A DNA stretch of 64,000 nt from Chamaecrista fasciculata (Eukaryota > Streptophyta > Magnoliopsida > Fabales > Fabaceae). The notes under the pieces are model-generated. The model saw only the letters and a program-made list of their open reading frames with translations. It ran no database searches and was not told the origin of the DNA. The position numbers and the translations under genes are program-made. Shown in pieces: positions 1 to 17,400 of the stretch (positions within the stretch are counted from its first letter, which is position 1; each line of letters begins with the position of its first letter). The DNA is taken from NCBI GenBank assembly GCA_003254925.1, contig QANZ01018151.1, positions 70,576 to 134,575 of the forward strand. The letters are read 5' to 3'.

Positions 1-203
1 CAAATTACAAAAATCCATCAACTCATTTCTACCAACCACAATCATTACATACCCTTTTATATAATTTCACACCCTATTTAACATCATTATCACTAAAATC
101 ACCAAACACCAATACATCATCTCATCTCATCCAATTAAAAAATAATCTCATCCCATCCATTTGGATGAGATTGGATTAAAATTAACTGGCTCCCAAACAG
201 ACC
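1..203. mobile_element. PIF/Harbinger-like MITE, right end only
   Basis: The window opens inside a small transposon-like repeat that ends with GGCTCCCAAACAGACC followed by TTA. Read from the other strand the terminus is GGTCTGTTTGGGAGCC, the GG-N-TGTTTGG type of end typical of PIF/Harbinger (Tourist-like) MITEs, which duplicate TTA or TAA. A stretch at about 33-80 closely matches 14235-14285 inside the Harbinger-like element at 12763-14411 (shared words such as ACCAACCACAATCATTACAT), so the two are related. The left end lies outside the window, so its target duplication cannot be checked. Confidence 0.55.
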
Positions 204-206
204 TTA

Positions 207-712
207 GGCAGCCTGTAAACCCCAGCTTGAATAACGTGTAATTTGTACAAGCTGCTCTATTATTTTATAAAACTAGGAGTAACTTATCTTGTTGAGGAGC
301 CACGATACATTATCCTACTTGTAATGTCGCTAAAACTAAAGGTTAACTCAGCTTTCAATTTGTGTCTTTCTGATCTAAGAGATGTGATAAATGCTGATTC
401 AAAATCAAATCAAATTCACATTGTTTTCTATGTGCCTCCAGGCAGGGCATCGTTAACAAAAACAAGAAATTTTTCCTTTACTTGAAATAAGAAGGGGACA
501 ATTGGAGGAATATGAATGTAATATGATATTACATAATTTTCTATAATCTATGATCAATCCAAAGAAAACTGTAAGACGACGGAGAAGTTTTTATCCTGAT
601 GTAGCCCCACAGCCGTTTGAGGCAGAAAAAAATCGAACAATAAATAACAATAGACTTGTTCTTGCTCCACAAGTCTTTGGGTGCTGAAGAATAAATACAC
701 AAAAAGATGCTT
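207..712 (-). other. 3' flank / probable 3' UTR of RPT4
   Basis: This stretch lies directly downstream of the RPT4 stop codon on the minus strand and probably carries its 3' UTR and polyadenylation region. The AT-rich sequence has several AATAAA-like words on the minus strand. No protein with family resemblance is readable in any frame. The short open frames here look like chance. Confidence 0.4.
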
Positions 713-3751
<3,039 letters not shown>

Positions 3752-3890
3752 TGCTGAGATTGAAGTTCGCCAGAGAAGGAAGCTATTTGGACTTCTGAGT
3801 ATAAGAATGAAAGGTTGGAGTTTTGAAGAAGAAAACTATGGAGTTACCGCTTGAACAAGAAAACTATCAAATAATAATATTTGGTCAAAG

Positions 3891-4150
3891 GGTCATTTTG
3901 GTCCTAAATGTATACCCTAATATTCATTTTGGTCCATTATGTTTTAAAATGTTCAAATTGGTCCTAAATGTCGACAAAATATTCCATTTTGGTCCTAAAT
4001 GTTAGTAAAATATTTCTTTTTGGTCCCAAATTATTGAATTTGGTCATATTTCTCTCGTTTCTCATTTCAAGCTCAAAGGACTTATTAAGAGAAACTCGTA
4101 GCTCTAAATTCGTCGCATTCAAATTTGAAACGAGAGAGATATGACCAATT
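3891..4150. repeat. Dispersed 'GGTCATTTTGGTCCTAAATG' repeat, copy 1
   Basis: This AT-rich stretch lies just upstream of the RPT4 5' end. It is built from repeated GGTCCTAAATG phrases and an ATATTCCATTTTGGTC motif, followed by a segment ending in TGGTCATATTTCTCTCGTTT. The same order of motifs recurs at 5191-5345 and 22507-22660. It is part of a dispersed repeat family, probably a non-autonomous transposon arm; no coding potential is seen. The remaining sequence up to 4584 is AT-rich with no recognised feature. Confidence 0.5.
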
Positions 4151-4588
4151 TTGCTTGTTTAACGATGAAACGAGCAGTTTACTTTTAAAATCGATTTGAC
4201 TTCGTTTGTTGACGGTCCCAACTAGATAGACAAAATACTATTTAAAAACAATACATAGCTCTAATCTCATCACGTTTGAACTTCAAACGAGTCATATTCC
4301 ATATTTTAAAAATAATAAAAGAGATTAAGAGTAGTGGGAATTGAAAAGTTTGTGTGTGTATATAACTACCCTCAAATCAGTCCTTCCCATGGGTTCTTTA
4401 TGTAAACAAATAGTTTAAACTTTAAATGATTATTATAGAGTTCAATTATTTATCTGGTCAATCAAGTTTCGTTTATTTATGTAAGCTGAGTCATATAATA
4501 ATTGAGCCCTAAACCAAGGTTAGATATCATCTCCAGATAATGGGCACATTGAAAAAAAGAAAAGAAAGTAGTAGTTAATAAAAGGGGT

Positions 4589-5190
4589 TGATACATCACT
4601 ATTTGGGCGTACGCCTAAACGGCCCTCGCACCGGGCCTCTTCTCCCCTCCGCACCTTGCGAAGCGCCCTCGAGTCAGTCGGGCGCCCTAAACTCGCTTAG
4701 GGGCGCTCATGATCCATCCTGGGTCTTGGCGCCCGTCCCCCAAATGACACGTGGCCACCCACGATCACCCTGCTCCGCAATCCACGCTACGGGAGATCGT
4801 GGGCTGCGAACTGACTCACCCACGATCTCCAGTTTCTAGGCGCCCGCCTACAGACGCAACACGCAATCACCCACAATTGCCTTGTTCCGCAAATCTCGGT
4901 CTCCACCATCTTCGCTGGTGGAGATCGTGTCCAGTACGTGGTCCGCCCCGCACGCTGACCACCTCTCTCCTCCCTGCTCTATAAATAGAGCCCATCTCAC
5001 CAGTTCAAGGTTAGCTACTTCTTACACTCTCAAACTCTCTTACTCCCTGATTACTCTCTTACTAACTTGAGCGTCGGAGTACACTTCGCAGGGCCCCCCT
5101 GTGAAGCTTTTGCAGGTCTTTGCTCAAGTCTTGGCTCTTGCAGCCCTCTCCGGTGAACTAGGTAAGTGCCAGTCATTTTCCAGTTTATCA
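4589..5190 (+). mobile_element. Solo LTR (probably Ty3/Gypsy type), 602 bp
   Basis: The element starts with TG (TGATACATCACTATTTGG) and ends with CA (CCAGTTTATCA). It is flanked by a perfect 5-bp target-site duplication, GGGGT, at 4584-4588 and 5191-5195. It is much more GC-rich than its surroundings. It contains a TATA box (CTATAAATAG, 4979-4988), a pyrimidine-rich leader, and the phrase TTGAGCGTCGGAGT that often marks the R/U5 part of plant Gypsy LTRs. No primer-binding site, polyprotein or second LTR follows, so it is a solo LTR left by recombination. It landed at the edge of a dispersed repeat copy that resumes at 5191. A shortened relative lies at 21454-21628. Confidence 0.88.
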
Positions 5191-5345
5191 GGGGTCATTT
5201 TGGTCCTAAAACCTAAATGTATGCTGTTGTCAATTTTAGTTTTTTTTATATTTTAAAGTGTTTAAATTAATCTTAAATATTAATAAAATATTTCATTTTG
5301 ATCATAAATTATCAAATGGTCATATTTATCTTTTAAATACAAAAA
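5191..5345. repeat. Dispersed 'GGTCATTTTGGTCCTAAA' repeat, copy 2
   Basis: This stretch resumes immediately after the solo LTR with GGTCATTTTGGTCCTAAA and continues through TTAATAAAATATTTCATTTTG to a TGGTCATATTT motif, parallel to 3891-4150. Joining the bases before 4589 to those after 5190 restores an uninterrupted AAAGGGGTCATTTTGG, so the LTR went into this older repeat. From 5346 to 5953 there is AT-rich sequence without a recognised feature. Confidence 0.5.
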
Positions 5346-5953
5346 TAGTCCCTATGATTAGGGCTAATTTTACACTAGGATCGTTTTGTTCAAGAATTTG
5401 CATTCCAGTCAAACTTCTCACTGTTATTGAAAAGGGTCCTCGGAACTTCTTCGTTACTAATCACGTGTATGTGTACAATAACAGAGATCATATCCTTTTA
5501 TGAAGCTGTGGTAGTTAGCTCAAACTTTCTGGGAGAAATGGGGATGCCCCAAAGCTCACCGTTTGTTGTGTAACATGGAAATAGCTTATCATTTAACAAG
5601 TTATCTTGTAAGTTGTAACTTTTGTTAAATAATAAATAGGTACAAAAAATCAATAAAAATTTAGAGTAAATTAGTTGTTTGGTCCATAGATTATAAAATG
5701 TTATTGATTTGATCCCTCATTTTTTCTCATTATAAAATTTAATCCTTGATTTATATTAATTCATTACAATCCAGTTCTTTCATCATTTCTTCATCTCTAA
5801 TCACTTGTTATTAAATATCCTATGTGGCCCATTAAATGCTTAAATATACCATCAATTAGCCATATCAAAACAAGGAAAAAAATGTGAATCAGTTCAATTT
5901 TGTTTTTTGGTAAAAAAATCAATTCAAAGTATGCATAATGACTAATGTTATTA

Positions 5954-7115
5954 GGCCAAAGTGCAAATTTGGTCCTATAACTTTGCTCCAGTTCCCATAT
6001 CAGTCCTATAACTTTTTTTGTCTCGAATTTGGTCCTGTAACTTTGCTCTAGTTCCCAAATCAGTCCTACAACTTTTTTTGTCTCAGTTTTGGTCCTATAT
6101 GTTTTGAAAACCTCACACCATTAGTCCTCTGTCTATTTTAAATTACAGTTTAGTCTTGAAAACTTCAAGTCCCTTTCATTTTAGTCCCTAACTATCAAAA
6201 TAAAAGTGAAAGAGCATCCCTGAAGATTCTCAAACCTTATATCTTGGTCCCTAATCCATGAATTCTTCATGAAATGGAATAGGAATGCAAAAACAACACA
6301 AATTAAAGCAAATGACAGAGGGACCAAAACTAAAAATGCAGAAAATTTTAAACCCACCAAAAAATGCCCCAAACTCACCAGATTACGTACGAAAGTCGCT
6401 CAATTTTCACTAAAATCTCACTCAAGTAATCGCCCTCAAATGCTTTAAAAAAGAATTTTCGAAAATCCAAACTTTTGAGGAGGGATGTGATAGAAGAAAT
6501 GTAAGAGATTTTAGAACTTCTCTTTCGGAATCACCAAATGTAAGGGAATCTTCTATGACCTCCCTCCTCAAAAGTTTGGATTTTTGAAAATTTTTTCTTA
6601 AAGCATTTGAGGGCGATTATTTGAGTGAGATTTCAGTGAGAATTGGGGTTTTCAGATGAGTTTTTGAGTTTCTCGGCGATTTCCGTATGTTTTCCGGTGG
6701 GTTTTAAATTTTCTGCGTTTTCAATTTTGGTCCCTCTGTCATTTGCTTTTAATTTGTGTGTGTGTGTTTTTTTTGTTTTTGCATTTCTCTTCAATTTCAT
6801 GAAGAATTCATGGATTAGGGACCAAGATGTAAGGTTTGAGAATCTTTAGGGATGCTCTTTCACTTTCATTTTGATAGTCAGGGACTAAAGTGAAAGGGAC
6901 TTGAAGTTTTCAAGACTAAATTGTAATTTAAAATAGACAGAGGACTAACGGTGGGAGGTTTTCAAAACATATGAGACCAAAACTGAGTCAAAAAAAGTTA
7001 TAGGACTGATTTGGGAACTAGAGCAAACTTATAGGACCAAATTCGAGACAAAAAAAGTTATAGGACTGATTTGGGAACTGGAGCAAAATTATAGGACCAA
7101 ATTTGCACTTCAGCC
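5954..7115. mobile_element. Long-TIR foldback element (MULE-type MITE), 1.16 kb palindrome
   Basis: The left arm begins GGCCAAAGTGCAAATTTGG and the right arm ends CCAAATTTGCACTTCAGCC. Reading inward, the arms stay near-complementary for about 550 bp each, for example CGCCCTCAAATGCTTTAA near 6430 against its complement near 6605. Only about 50 bp near 6500-6550 are unpaired. Both arms carry TGGTCCTATAA / TTATAGGACCA repeats. Extreme inverted-repeat length with no transposase is typical of foldback or Mutator-like MITEs. I could not identify a clean target duplication. The element ends about 630 bp upstream of the PP2A start codon. Confidence 0.8.
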
Positions 7116-7307
7116 AATTATAAATTAGTTATTTATATTTTTAATTAGTTATTTATATTTTTCCTGCCTCGTACGACTATTCAAACAGCAATTAAAAAAA
7201 GCAATAAATTATAAATTACTTAATAGTTATGGATTAAAAACGACATCTCCAAACTCTACTCTGTAATCTCCATTCTCTCTATCTGGCGGCAATTTCCCTC
7301 TTCTTTT

Positions 7308-7308
<1 letters not shown>

Positions 7309-7339
<31 letters not shown>

Positions 7340-7340
7340 T
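7309..7340. repeat. (CTTT)n microsatellite in PP2A 5' leader region
   Basis: About eight CTTT units in tandem, inside a pyrimidine-rich stretch 410-440 bp upstream of the PP2A start codon. This probably lies in the promoter or 5' UTR. Confidence 0.9.
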
Positions 7341-7749
7341 GTTTCTTTGTGTCGTTCATAAATGAAATATAGCAGATTTTGATTTTCTGTTTGTCTCTCT
7401 CATTTCCCATTTTTCCCAAAACACAAAAGGCAAAGCCAGGAATGATTCGCCGATTCAACAAACCAACCTCATCTCCGAAACGTTTCGTTTCAGCTTCCGC
7501 GTTCCTTTTTCCACCGCTCGCCGGCGACGAATTTCCGGTTCGATTGAGCCGCGGGAATCGCTTCTGTTGCTAGGTTCAACCTTTTTGGTTCTTTTGTGTT
7601 GTACAAGATTGTCGATCTGTTAGGGTGAGATCTTGGAGCTTTGGATCTGAGAATTTGTTTTTCTTTTTTCTTTTTTTGGTTTATTTGTGTGTGTGCGTGT
7701 GAGGGAAGAAGGAGAGAACCAGAGAGAGGTATAGGAGTTGAGCGAAACG

Positions 7750-10993
<3,244 letters not shown>

Positions 10994-12762
10994 TTTTGAT
11001 ATATCTGTCAGTTGCTGTTTGTTACATTTTCTGCTGTTATTATAGATGTGTCATTTAATGAAAGGAGTTTTCACTCGCTGTTTTTTAAGTGGAGGGTTAT
11101 CATCAACATAATTCTTTCTTTTGGAGTTTGTCTGCTGCTGCGGCCGCCTTCTTATTTGCACAAGAAACCCATAGGAGAGCTGGCAGAAGCCACCAATTGG
11201 TGTTGTATATTTTTGAGAGGAGGAAGCAGCAATAACATGGTATATCTTGTTCTGCAATATATATATATATATATTTAATCTCAAATTTAAGAGCAGATTT
11301 TTGGGACCTTGCTATCATGTCCATTTGAGACTTCTCATGGTGCCAACTGCAGAGTACCATATCAAAGTGCAGCAGGTATTCATTTGCATTATTGAATGAT
11401 AATTTGGGCAATGTCCTTGGTTTTTGCTAATGTTGAACAGATGCCTCATTCCAGTCTGAGGCTCAAGGGTACATCAAAATTGGGGCCGGCAAATCTTGAC
11501 CCAAAACTGAACTATTTTATTGGGTTGGGTTTATTATGATTTTTTTTAATTTATGAAATACGGATTCTGACAGGTCAGTATGTGTGAATAAAGGAGCATG
11601 AATTGTACAGTCGTTATATGCTGTTTGGTGTCTTTCTATTTTCTTGGGCGTTTGGGGGACCCTTTCGAGAACATTTCTCAGCCTTTTAATTTGGGAGCGA
11701 TGAAATCATTATATATAGTTCATTGGTTAAAATGTGATAGCTACTATTTTACGATGAAGCATAGTATGAGACTGAATTAAAGTCAAATGATTACATGTAA
11801 TACATGTAATAAGAAAATGTGGGGTGCTACAATCGAAAGCAATACATGTAAGTTACAAAAATAAAAAAGCTAGAACAATTATTACGCCGTCTATCTCTAG
11901 TGGTAATTAGAGCCAAACTATTACGATGAGGACGCTGAACCTCGTATATTGGAACCGACAAATGAGGCCCTTATGAGCCAACGATCTCTTATTCGAGCTC
12001 TACCCTCTCTTCTCTCTTAATCCCAAACTATTAGAGAAGACCGTTTCATTCATCATAAAAATAGTACAAGATCATACAATAAGTAGATACATGGCCAAAA
12101 ACTCTTAGAACATATTACAAAGGAGAATCAAATAAAATTTGGACAACACACTTAAAAATTAGGAACTAGACTCAAAACTTCTCTCAAACTATTTAAATCT
12201 ACCCCAAAATTTGCAAATAAAGAGAAATTTGAAAATATGAAAGAGAGGCAACACACCTTTTTCTCTTTCTAAGGAAATACTTTTCTTACTTTTTCTCTAC
12301 TATATTAAGAATAAAAAGTAGATATAAAAATAGTATATCTTCAAAACAAAACAAAAAAATCAACCTTTCCTAATAAAAAGAGACAAAACTGAAAAAAAAA
12401 ATCTCCAAAAAACTTACTTAAGGGCCCACCACCACTTACCTGTGTTGGCAATGCTTCTATCCACAAAACCCTAGCAAAGAGGGTGTGCACTGTGCAGAGA
12501 GCCTCACTCTCTCTATTAAACAAAAAGAAGAAAGAATAAAAAAAAATTGGATTCAGAGGTCCCACCAGCAAAACCCTATTATTGTTTCAACATCTGTTGG
12601 ACAATACATACAGAATACTAGGTAGGCCTTATTTAAGAAGGGTGACTGCAATACTGGAGACTCGGACTTGAGCTGCTGAGGTGTAGAATTTTCTCCATCT
12701 ATACTTGAACTGTGCCCAAAACCAAGTCTTCTCCTTCGATTTGTAATCAACTAATTTAATAA
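10994..12762. other. PP2A 3' flank; no second gene recognised
   Basis: The first 600 bp or so are probably 3' UTR of PP2A. The rest is AT-rich. A minus-strand open stretch around 12553-12750 (containing RRRRLGFGHSSS) and a donor-like CACAG/GTAAGT near 12440 could be a gene fragment, but no family is recognisable and no partner exon was found. I leave it unassigned. Confidence 0.4.
11913..12033. repeat. About 100-bp insertion flanked by 11-bp direct repeats
   Basis: CCAAACTATTA occurs at 11913-11923 and again at 12023-12033, bracketing about 99 bp of less AT-rich sequence. Just upstream is TAGTGGTAATTAGAGC, resembling a tRNA-type A box, and inside is TTATTCGAGCTCTA, resembling a B box, but their spacing is too wide for a normal tRNA-derived SINE. 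It may be a small retroposon or a microhomology-flanked insertion. Confidence 0.35.
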
Positions 12763-14411
12763 GGGTGTGTTTCGGAATTGATTATAAAATCAATACAAAC
12801 TTATTATTTCCATTTTTAATACATAACTTGAACTACATTGCAACATAGCTGTTTGTTTTTCAATTACAAACTCATTACAAAAATATTATTTCATTACAAC
12901 ATCATTTCATTACATTTTTCATACCCAATTACCAACATACCCATATTTCAATACCTATAATTACCTATACTCTAATACAAATATAAAAAAATTATTTGAC
13001 AAAATGGTAATTTTCAATACCCTCATTTATTACACTTACAACTTTCTCACTCCATTCATTATTTCTTACTATTTTTTTTCTTTTTTTCTTACTTACACCC
13101 CCCTCTCTCTCTCTCTCTCACACACATATATATATATATATACATATTATATCATAATAATATATTATATATATGCCACACTCTCAAGTGTATATATATA
13201 TATGATATAAATAATATATAAATATTTTTTATTTTACAAATATATTATATTATATATAANNNNNNNNNNNNNNNNNNNNNNNNNNNNNNNNNNNNNNNNN
13301 NNNNNNNNNNNNNNNNNNNNNNNNNNNNNNNNNNNNNNNNNNNNNNNNNNNNNNNNNNNNNNNNNNNNNNNNNNNNNNNNNNNNNNNNNNNNNNNNNNNN
13401 NNNNNNNNNNNNNNNNNNNNNNNNNNNNNNNNNNNNNNNNNNNNNNNNNNNNNNNNNNNNNNNNNNNNNNNNNNNNNNNNNNNNNNNNNNNNNNNNNNNN
13501 NNNNNNNNNNNNNNNNNNNNNNNNNNNNNNNNNNNNNNNNNNNNNNNNNNNNNNNNNNNNNNTGCAACAACTGAAAAACAAAATTCAAAAAATTATATAA
13601 TTCATACCCCAAAAATATACATTTTGGTCCTTTCTCTAGTATATATATATGGGTAATATTTTTTGTAGTATAAAAATTTAAAAATAAAATTAAAAAACAA
13701 TAATCTTTCAAATAAATTATTATTTTTTCATATAATTATCTTAATTTTTTATGTACGGTATACTGTTGAAATTATTTATCAAATTCTGCATAATAATTTG
13801 TTGTTAGTTGAAGATAAATTATTTGGTCCATGAATTTGTAAAGATTGTTCTATTTTGGTCCCAAAATATATTTTTTGGTCATTGAATTTGAGAAAGAGAC
13901 CGAATCGTTGATGAATGTGACTTTTTATAGGCCGAGAAACCATTTCACTTTGTAAGGACCGATTCGTTGAAGCGATATAAAATCGTGGACCAAATAGAAG
14001 GTTTTTAAAATTTCCATGTTATTTACATTTTGGTCCCTTTCATTTCATTACCTAAAGCAACTCCAACCTTCGTTACAAATATTCACCCTCAGCACACATT
14101 CAAGACAATTTCATTACCATTTCATTTCATAACAACTACAACCAAAAGTCAAAACATCATTTCATTATCTCCACTTTATTCCATTATCAACTACCAATTT
14201 TACCCCTATACAATTTTCAAAAACCCATATTATTTCAACCAACCACAATCATTACATACCCTTTTACATAATTTCACACCCTATTTTTTTCATTACATCT
14301 CAAACAATCCAAACACCATTTTACATTCCATTTTCATTATATAATTTTCTCATTATCATTTCATTACAGGAAATCATCATTTCATTACATACTTATATCC
14401 CAAACACATCC
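12763..14411. mobile_element. PIF/Harbinger-like non-autonomous element, TAA target duplication
   Basis: The left end is GGGTGTGTTTCGGAAT. The right end, read on the opposite strand, is GGATGTGTTTGGGATA. These are imperfect terminal inverted repeats of about 14 bp. TAA lies immediately outside both ends (12760-12762 and 14412-14414), the 3-bp duplication expected of PIF/Harbinger. Subterminal regions carry many CATTTCATTACA words. No transposase frame is readable. The middle contains CT/CA/TA microsatellites, 303 unknown bases and a GGTCC-repeat segment, so internal structure is uncertain. It ends 62 bp beyond the stop codon of the first WAT1 gene. Confidence 0.7.
13260..13562. other. Assembly gap, 303 N
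   Basis: Continuous run of N inside the Harbinger-like element, directly after (TA)n-rich sequence. A low-complexity collapse is the likely cause. Further single N bases occur at 17637, 26326, 28014, 29621, 41947, 50281, 50882, 60957 and 63027. Confidence 0.99.
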
Positions 14412-14475
14412 TAAGTCTTTCTTGACAATCTATGATTTTTTGTTTTAAAAAAATAAAGCCTCGGTTCTTTAGTCT

Positions 14476-17400
14476 TCACACATCCATGCTTTTATTCTGC
14501 AGAAGAGGGGATGAGGCACAACTAGATATTTCATTCTTCTTCTTATTCTCATTGATTTTCTTTTCCTCTTGAGCCAGCCCCCACATCACACTATAAAACC
14601 CAATTGCTATTGTACCACCTCCTATCACGCTGCACCACACATTGAACACAAAAGTATTAAGAGTTATGGTACTTCATTAAAGTTAACTTTATTATATATA
14701 GTAATTAATGTACCTTCCGAGATAAAGAGTGTCTCCCAGAAATGTGACCCCCATGAGAACTGCAACGACCATTCCTAGAGGGCAATACATAGCAACATAA
14801 ACTGGCCCCTTTTTACGACATGCCCATGCACACACAACACTTCTCAATGATACGAAGAATATGGCCTGCCAATGAACCATTACTTAATTAATGCATAACT
14901 AAAAACTGTAGCAAGTGAAAGTTGGACCAAATTAAAGTTTCTTCTGTAATCTGTACTTACTGAATACACTATGGTTGCCAACTCTATATCAGGTTTGAGT
15001 ATCCAAGCTTTTGGGTTTCTCTCTGTGAAGAGAGCCACTATGACAGAAAGAATGTCCACAAACATGTTACCAATTGTTATTACCATTAACTCCGAAGGAA
15101 AGTCCTTCAGAATTGAAGCCTGCATATATATAGTCAAAAGCAAGAGTAATAAAGAGACAAATAAAATAACAATAATTTTCACTTATAATTGTTGGCATAA
15201 TTGAATTAAAGTACTGAACTTATTATTACCTGGACAACAATCAAAGAAGAAAGAGAAAGGGTACCAAGTGCAAGGAGAAAGCCTCCATATAGCCAATTTG
15301 ATTGCTGTGAGGTTAGAAGGCCAGTTAGATGGTTATGTGGTGGTAGGGACAAAGGAGTAATAGGGAGACCCTTGTATAAGGTCACTATTAATGCCCCTGT
15401 GATTGACACCACAGTACCAATAGCTTTTGCTTGGCTGCTTCGTAGTTTCAAATCTAGATTTTCCATCCTGAAATTACACATTCATGGATTTCACTATTTC
15501 CATTAGTACTTCAATCTTGTATGCTTTAATGCTTGCAAAGAAAATATATAATATATATTTATATTAGAGAAAATCTATGAAGAGTTTGGGTGTTGGGCTC
15601 ACATTTTTGAGATTTGTGCAACACAAATTTTAAAATTGTAAAGAGATATTGAAGACTGAGAACTTGAGTGTCTCAACATATAGTGACTGAAGTATGGCTT
15701 AAGTACCATTTCATGACCATTTGATGAGTTGATTGAAAATTTTTGTATTGACTTTTAAATCATATTAATGGTGTGGATGTAGTGCTTCAACTACCATAAG
15801 CTGAACCACTCCCCAACATCATTGCTTATTATATTACATTACTAATTTTTTTTCAAAAATACTCTTTTAATTTTTTACTTCATGAAATCAAATTTAATTT
15901 ACTACTTCATATTTTATTTGAACTAATTTTGTTCGTTATATTTTTATAATGATTTGATTTCATCTTAATAAAAATATCATATAAATTCTGAATGAAATTA
16001 CATAACATATTTTAGTAAACTTTTGTTATCAAACAAACGTTTAAATAAGCTTTTCAGTAAAATTGAATATATCATTTGTAGAAGATTATAATTTAAAAAA
16101 TAAAAGTAAAAATTACACTGTACTTTTTGAATTTTAATTTTATAAAAAATAAATTTTGTTTTAAAATATTAATAATATATAAATAATATCAATATCATGA
16201 GAGAAAAAATTAATTTTGAACTTAATAATATCGAAATGTAAAAATTGATAGGATATTTTTAAAATATATATATAATAGTACGAAAAAATTGAACAATTTT
16301 AAAAATATAAGAGACAAAATTAATTCAAATAAATTACAAAAAACAAAAGTAAAGCTGACCTCAAAAGTAAGGGCCTGATTGGTCACACCATTTTTTATTT
16401 TCATTTCCATTGAAAATAGGAAATGACAAAGAAAATGCGTTTGCTTATTATTTTCAAAAACAGTTTTCAGGAAATATTTCTTAAATTCCTGCAATTTTCA
16501 GAAACGCCAAAAAGACGTTTCCGTTGTTTCCTGTTCAACAATTTAAGATTTGGAAATGCAATTTGGAAACGCGGTGGCATTTCTGTTATTATACGATGAA
16601 TTAATGAAAAGGTGGTGGCAATATGTGTAATTTTGCATTTCTCCTCTGAACCCCCAAACCTATCTTATTGTTCAACCGAAGGCAACAATGAAAGCATCCT
16701 TCGCTCATTAATCAAACTCCATCATTCGCAACCGTTCAGTAGTGTTTTTCACCATGAGAGGCCTCCTTGACACAATCGGTCGCGTTCTGCTCGGAGGCTT
16801 GCGATTCTCGCGAACCCACTACATCGTTCAACAACGTCGACACCGTCCTCCATTAATGCTACCATCATCTTCTTCGGCGTTCAAGAGTCTGTTGTGATCT
16901 GTAAGGTCCGAAGCCGGTGAACACAGTCTAGACGATGGCAGGTTCCACCGTCAACCACTGCCCCCTGTTTCTTTTTTGGAGGAAAGAATCTTGAGCCCTT
17001 AAAAGAACAAGCCCTTAAAGATTGGTGTACAAGCCCTTATTTGTATTCTAATTCCAATTTCTTCACATCTTTGATCTAAAATGATGTACAACTTTCCAGA
17101 TTGCACAGTCATATTGATAGCTACTAAGCCACGCATTTTTTGGGTATCCTTCAAGCTTCACCTTCACAGTAGTTTCTTCCTAAACTTATTTGTGGTTTTA
17201 GTTGCTCTGTTTCATTATATCTCTATTTTATTCCCAATTTTGTCTTATTATCAAAAGAAATGAATGACCCACCGATTATAGCTCAGGCTCTGCTCTTTGA
17301 TGTTAGGAGTTTTTTGGGGCACAATGTTGTCATCGTGCCCACCCCCTCCTTTAATTCAGCTTGATTTCGTTTCTTATGTTAAGTGTAGAGCTATCTTAAT

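Noticed and set aside
4588..5070. Overlapping open frames of 60-80 codons
   Set aside because: They fall inside the GC-rich solo LTR, where stop codons are scarce; no gag/pol phrases.
6181..6849. Two open frames encoding similar Phe/Leu-rich peptides in opposite arms (6181-6378 minus, 6643-6849 plus)
   Set aside because: They are the same sequence seen twice because the arms of the 5954-7115 palindrome are complementary; no start context, no family.
7738..7749. Upstream extension of PP2A beginning four codons before the ATG
   Set aside because: That frame opens with TTG, not ATG; the family starts at MP(S/L) and the ATG at 7750 matches it.
12441..12750. Possible minus-strand exon pair (RRRRLGFGHSSS frame and a CACAG/GTAAGT donor)
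   Set aside because: No family recognised, no partner exons or acceptor, and the left neighbour is a transposon edge; kept only as a remark in the flank entry.
13234..13711. Long minus-strand open frames
   Set aside because: They are open only because they run through 303 unknown bases.
14030..14344. 104-codon plus-strand frame rich in Thr, Phe, Asn, Ile
   Set aside because: It is made of CATTTCATTACA-type subterminal repeats of the Harbinger-like element; no protein features.
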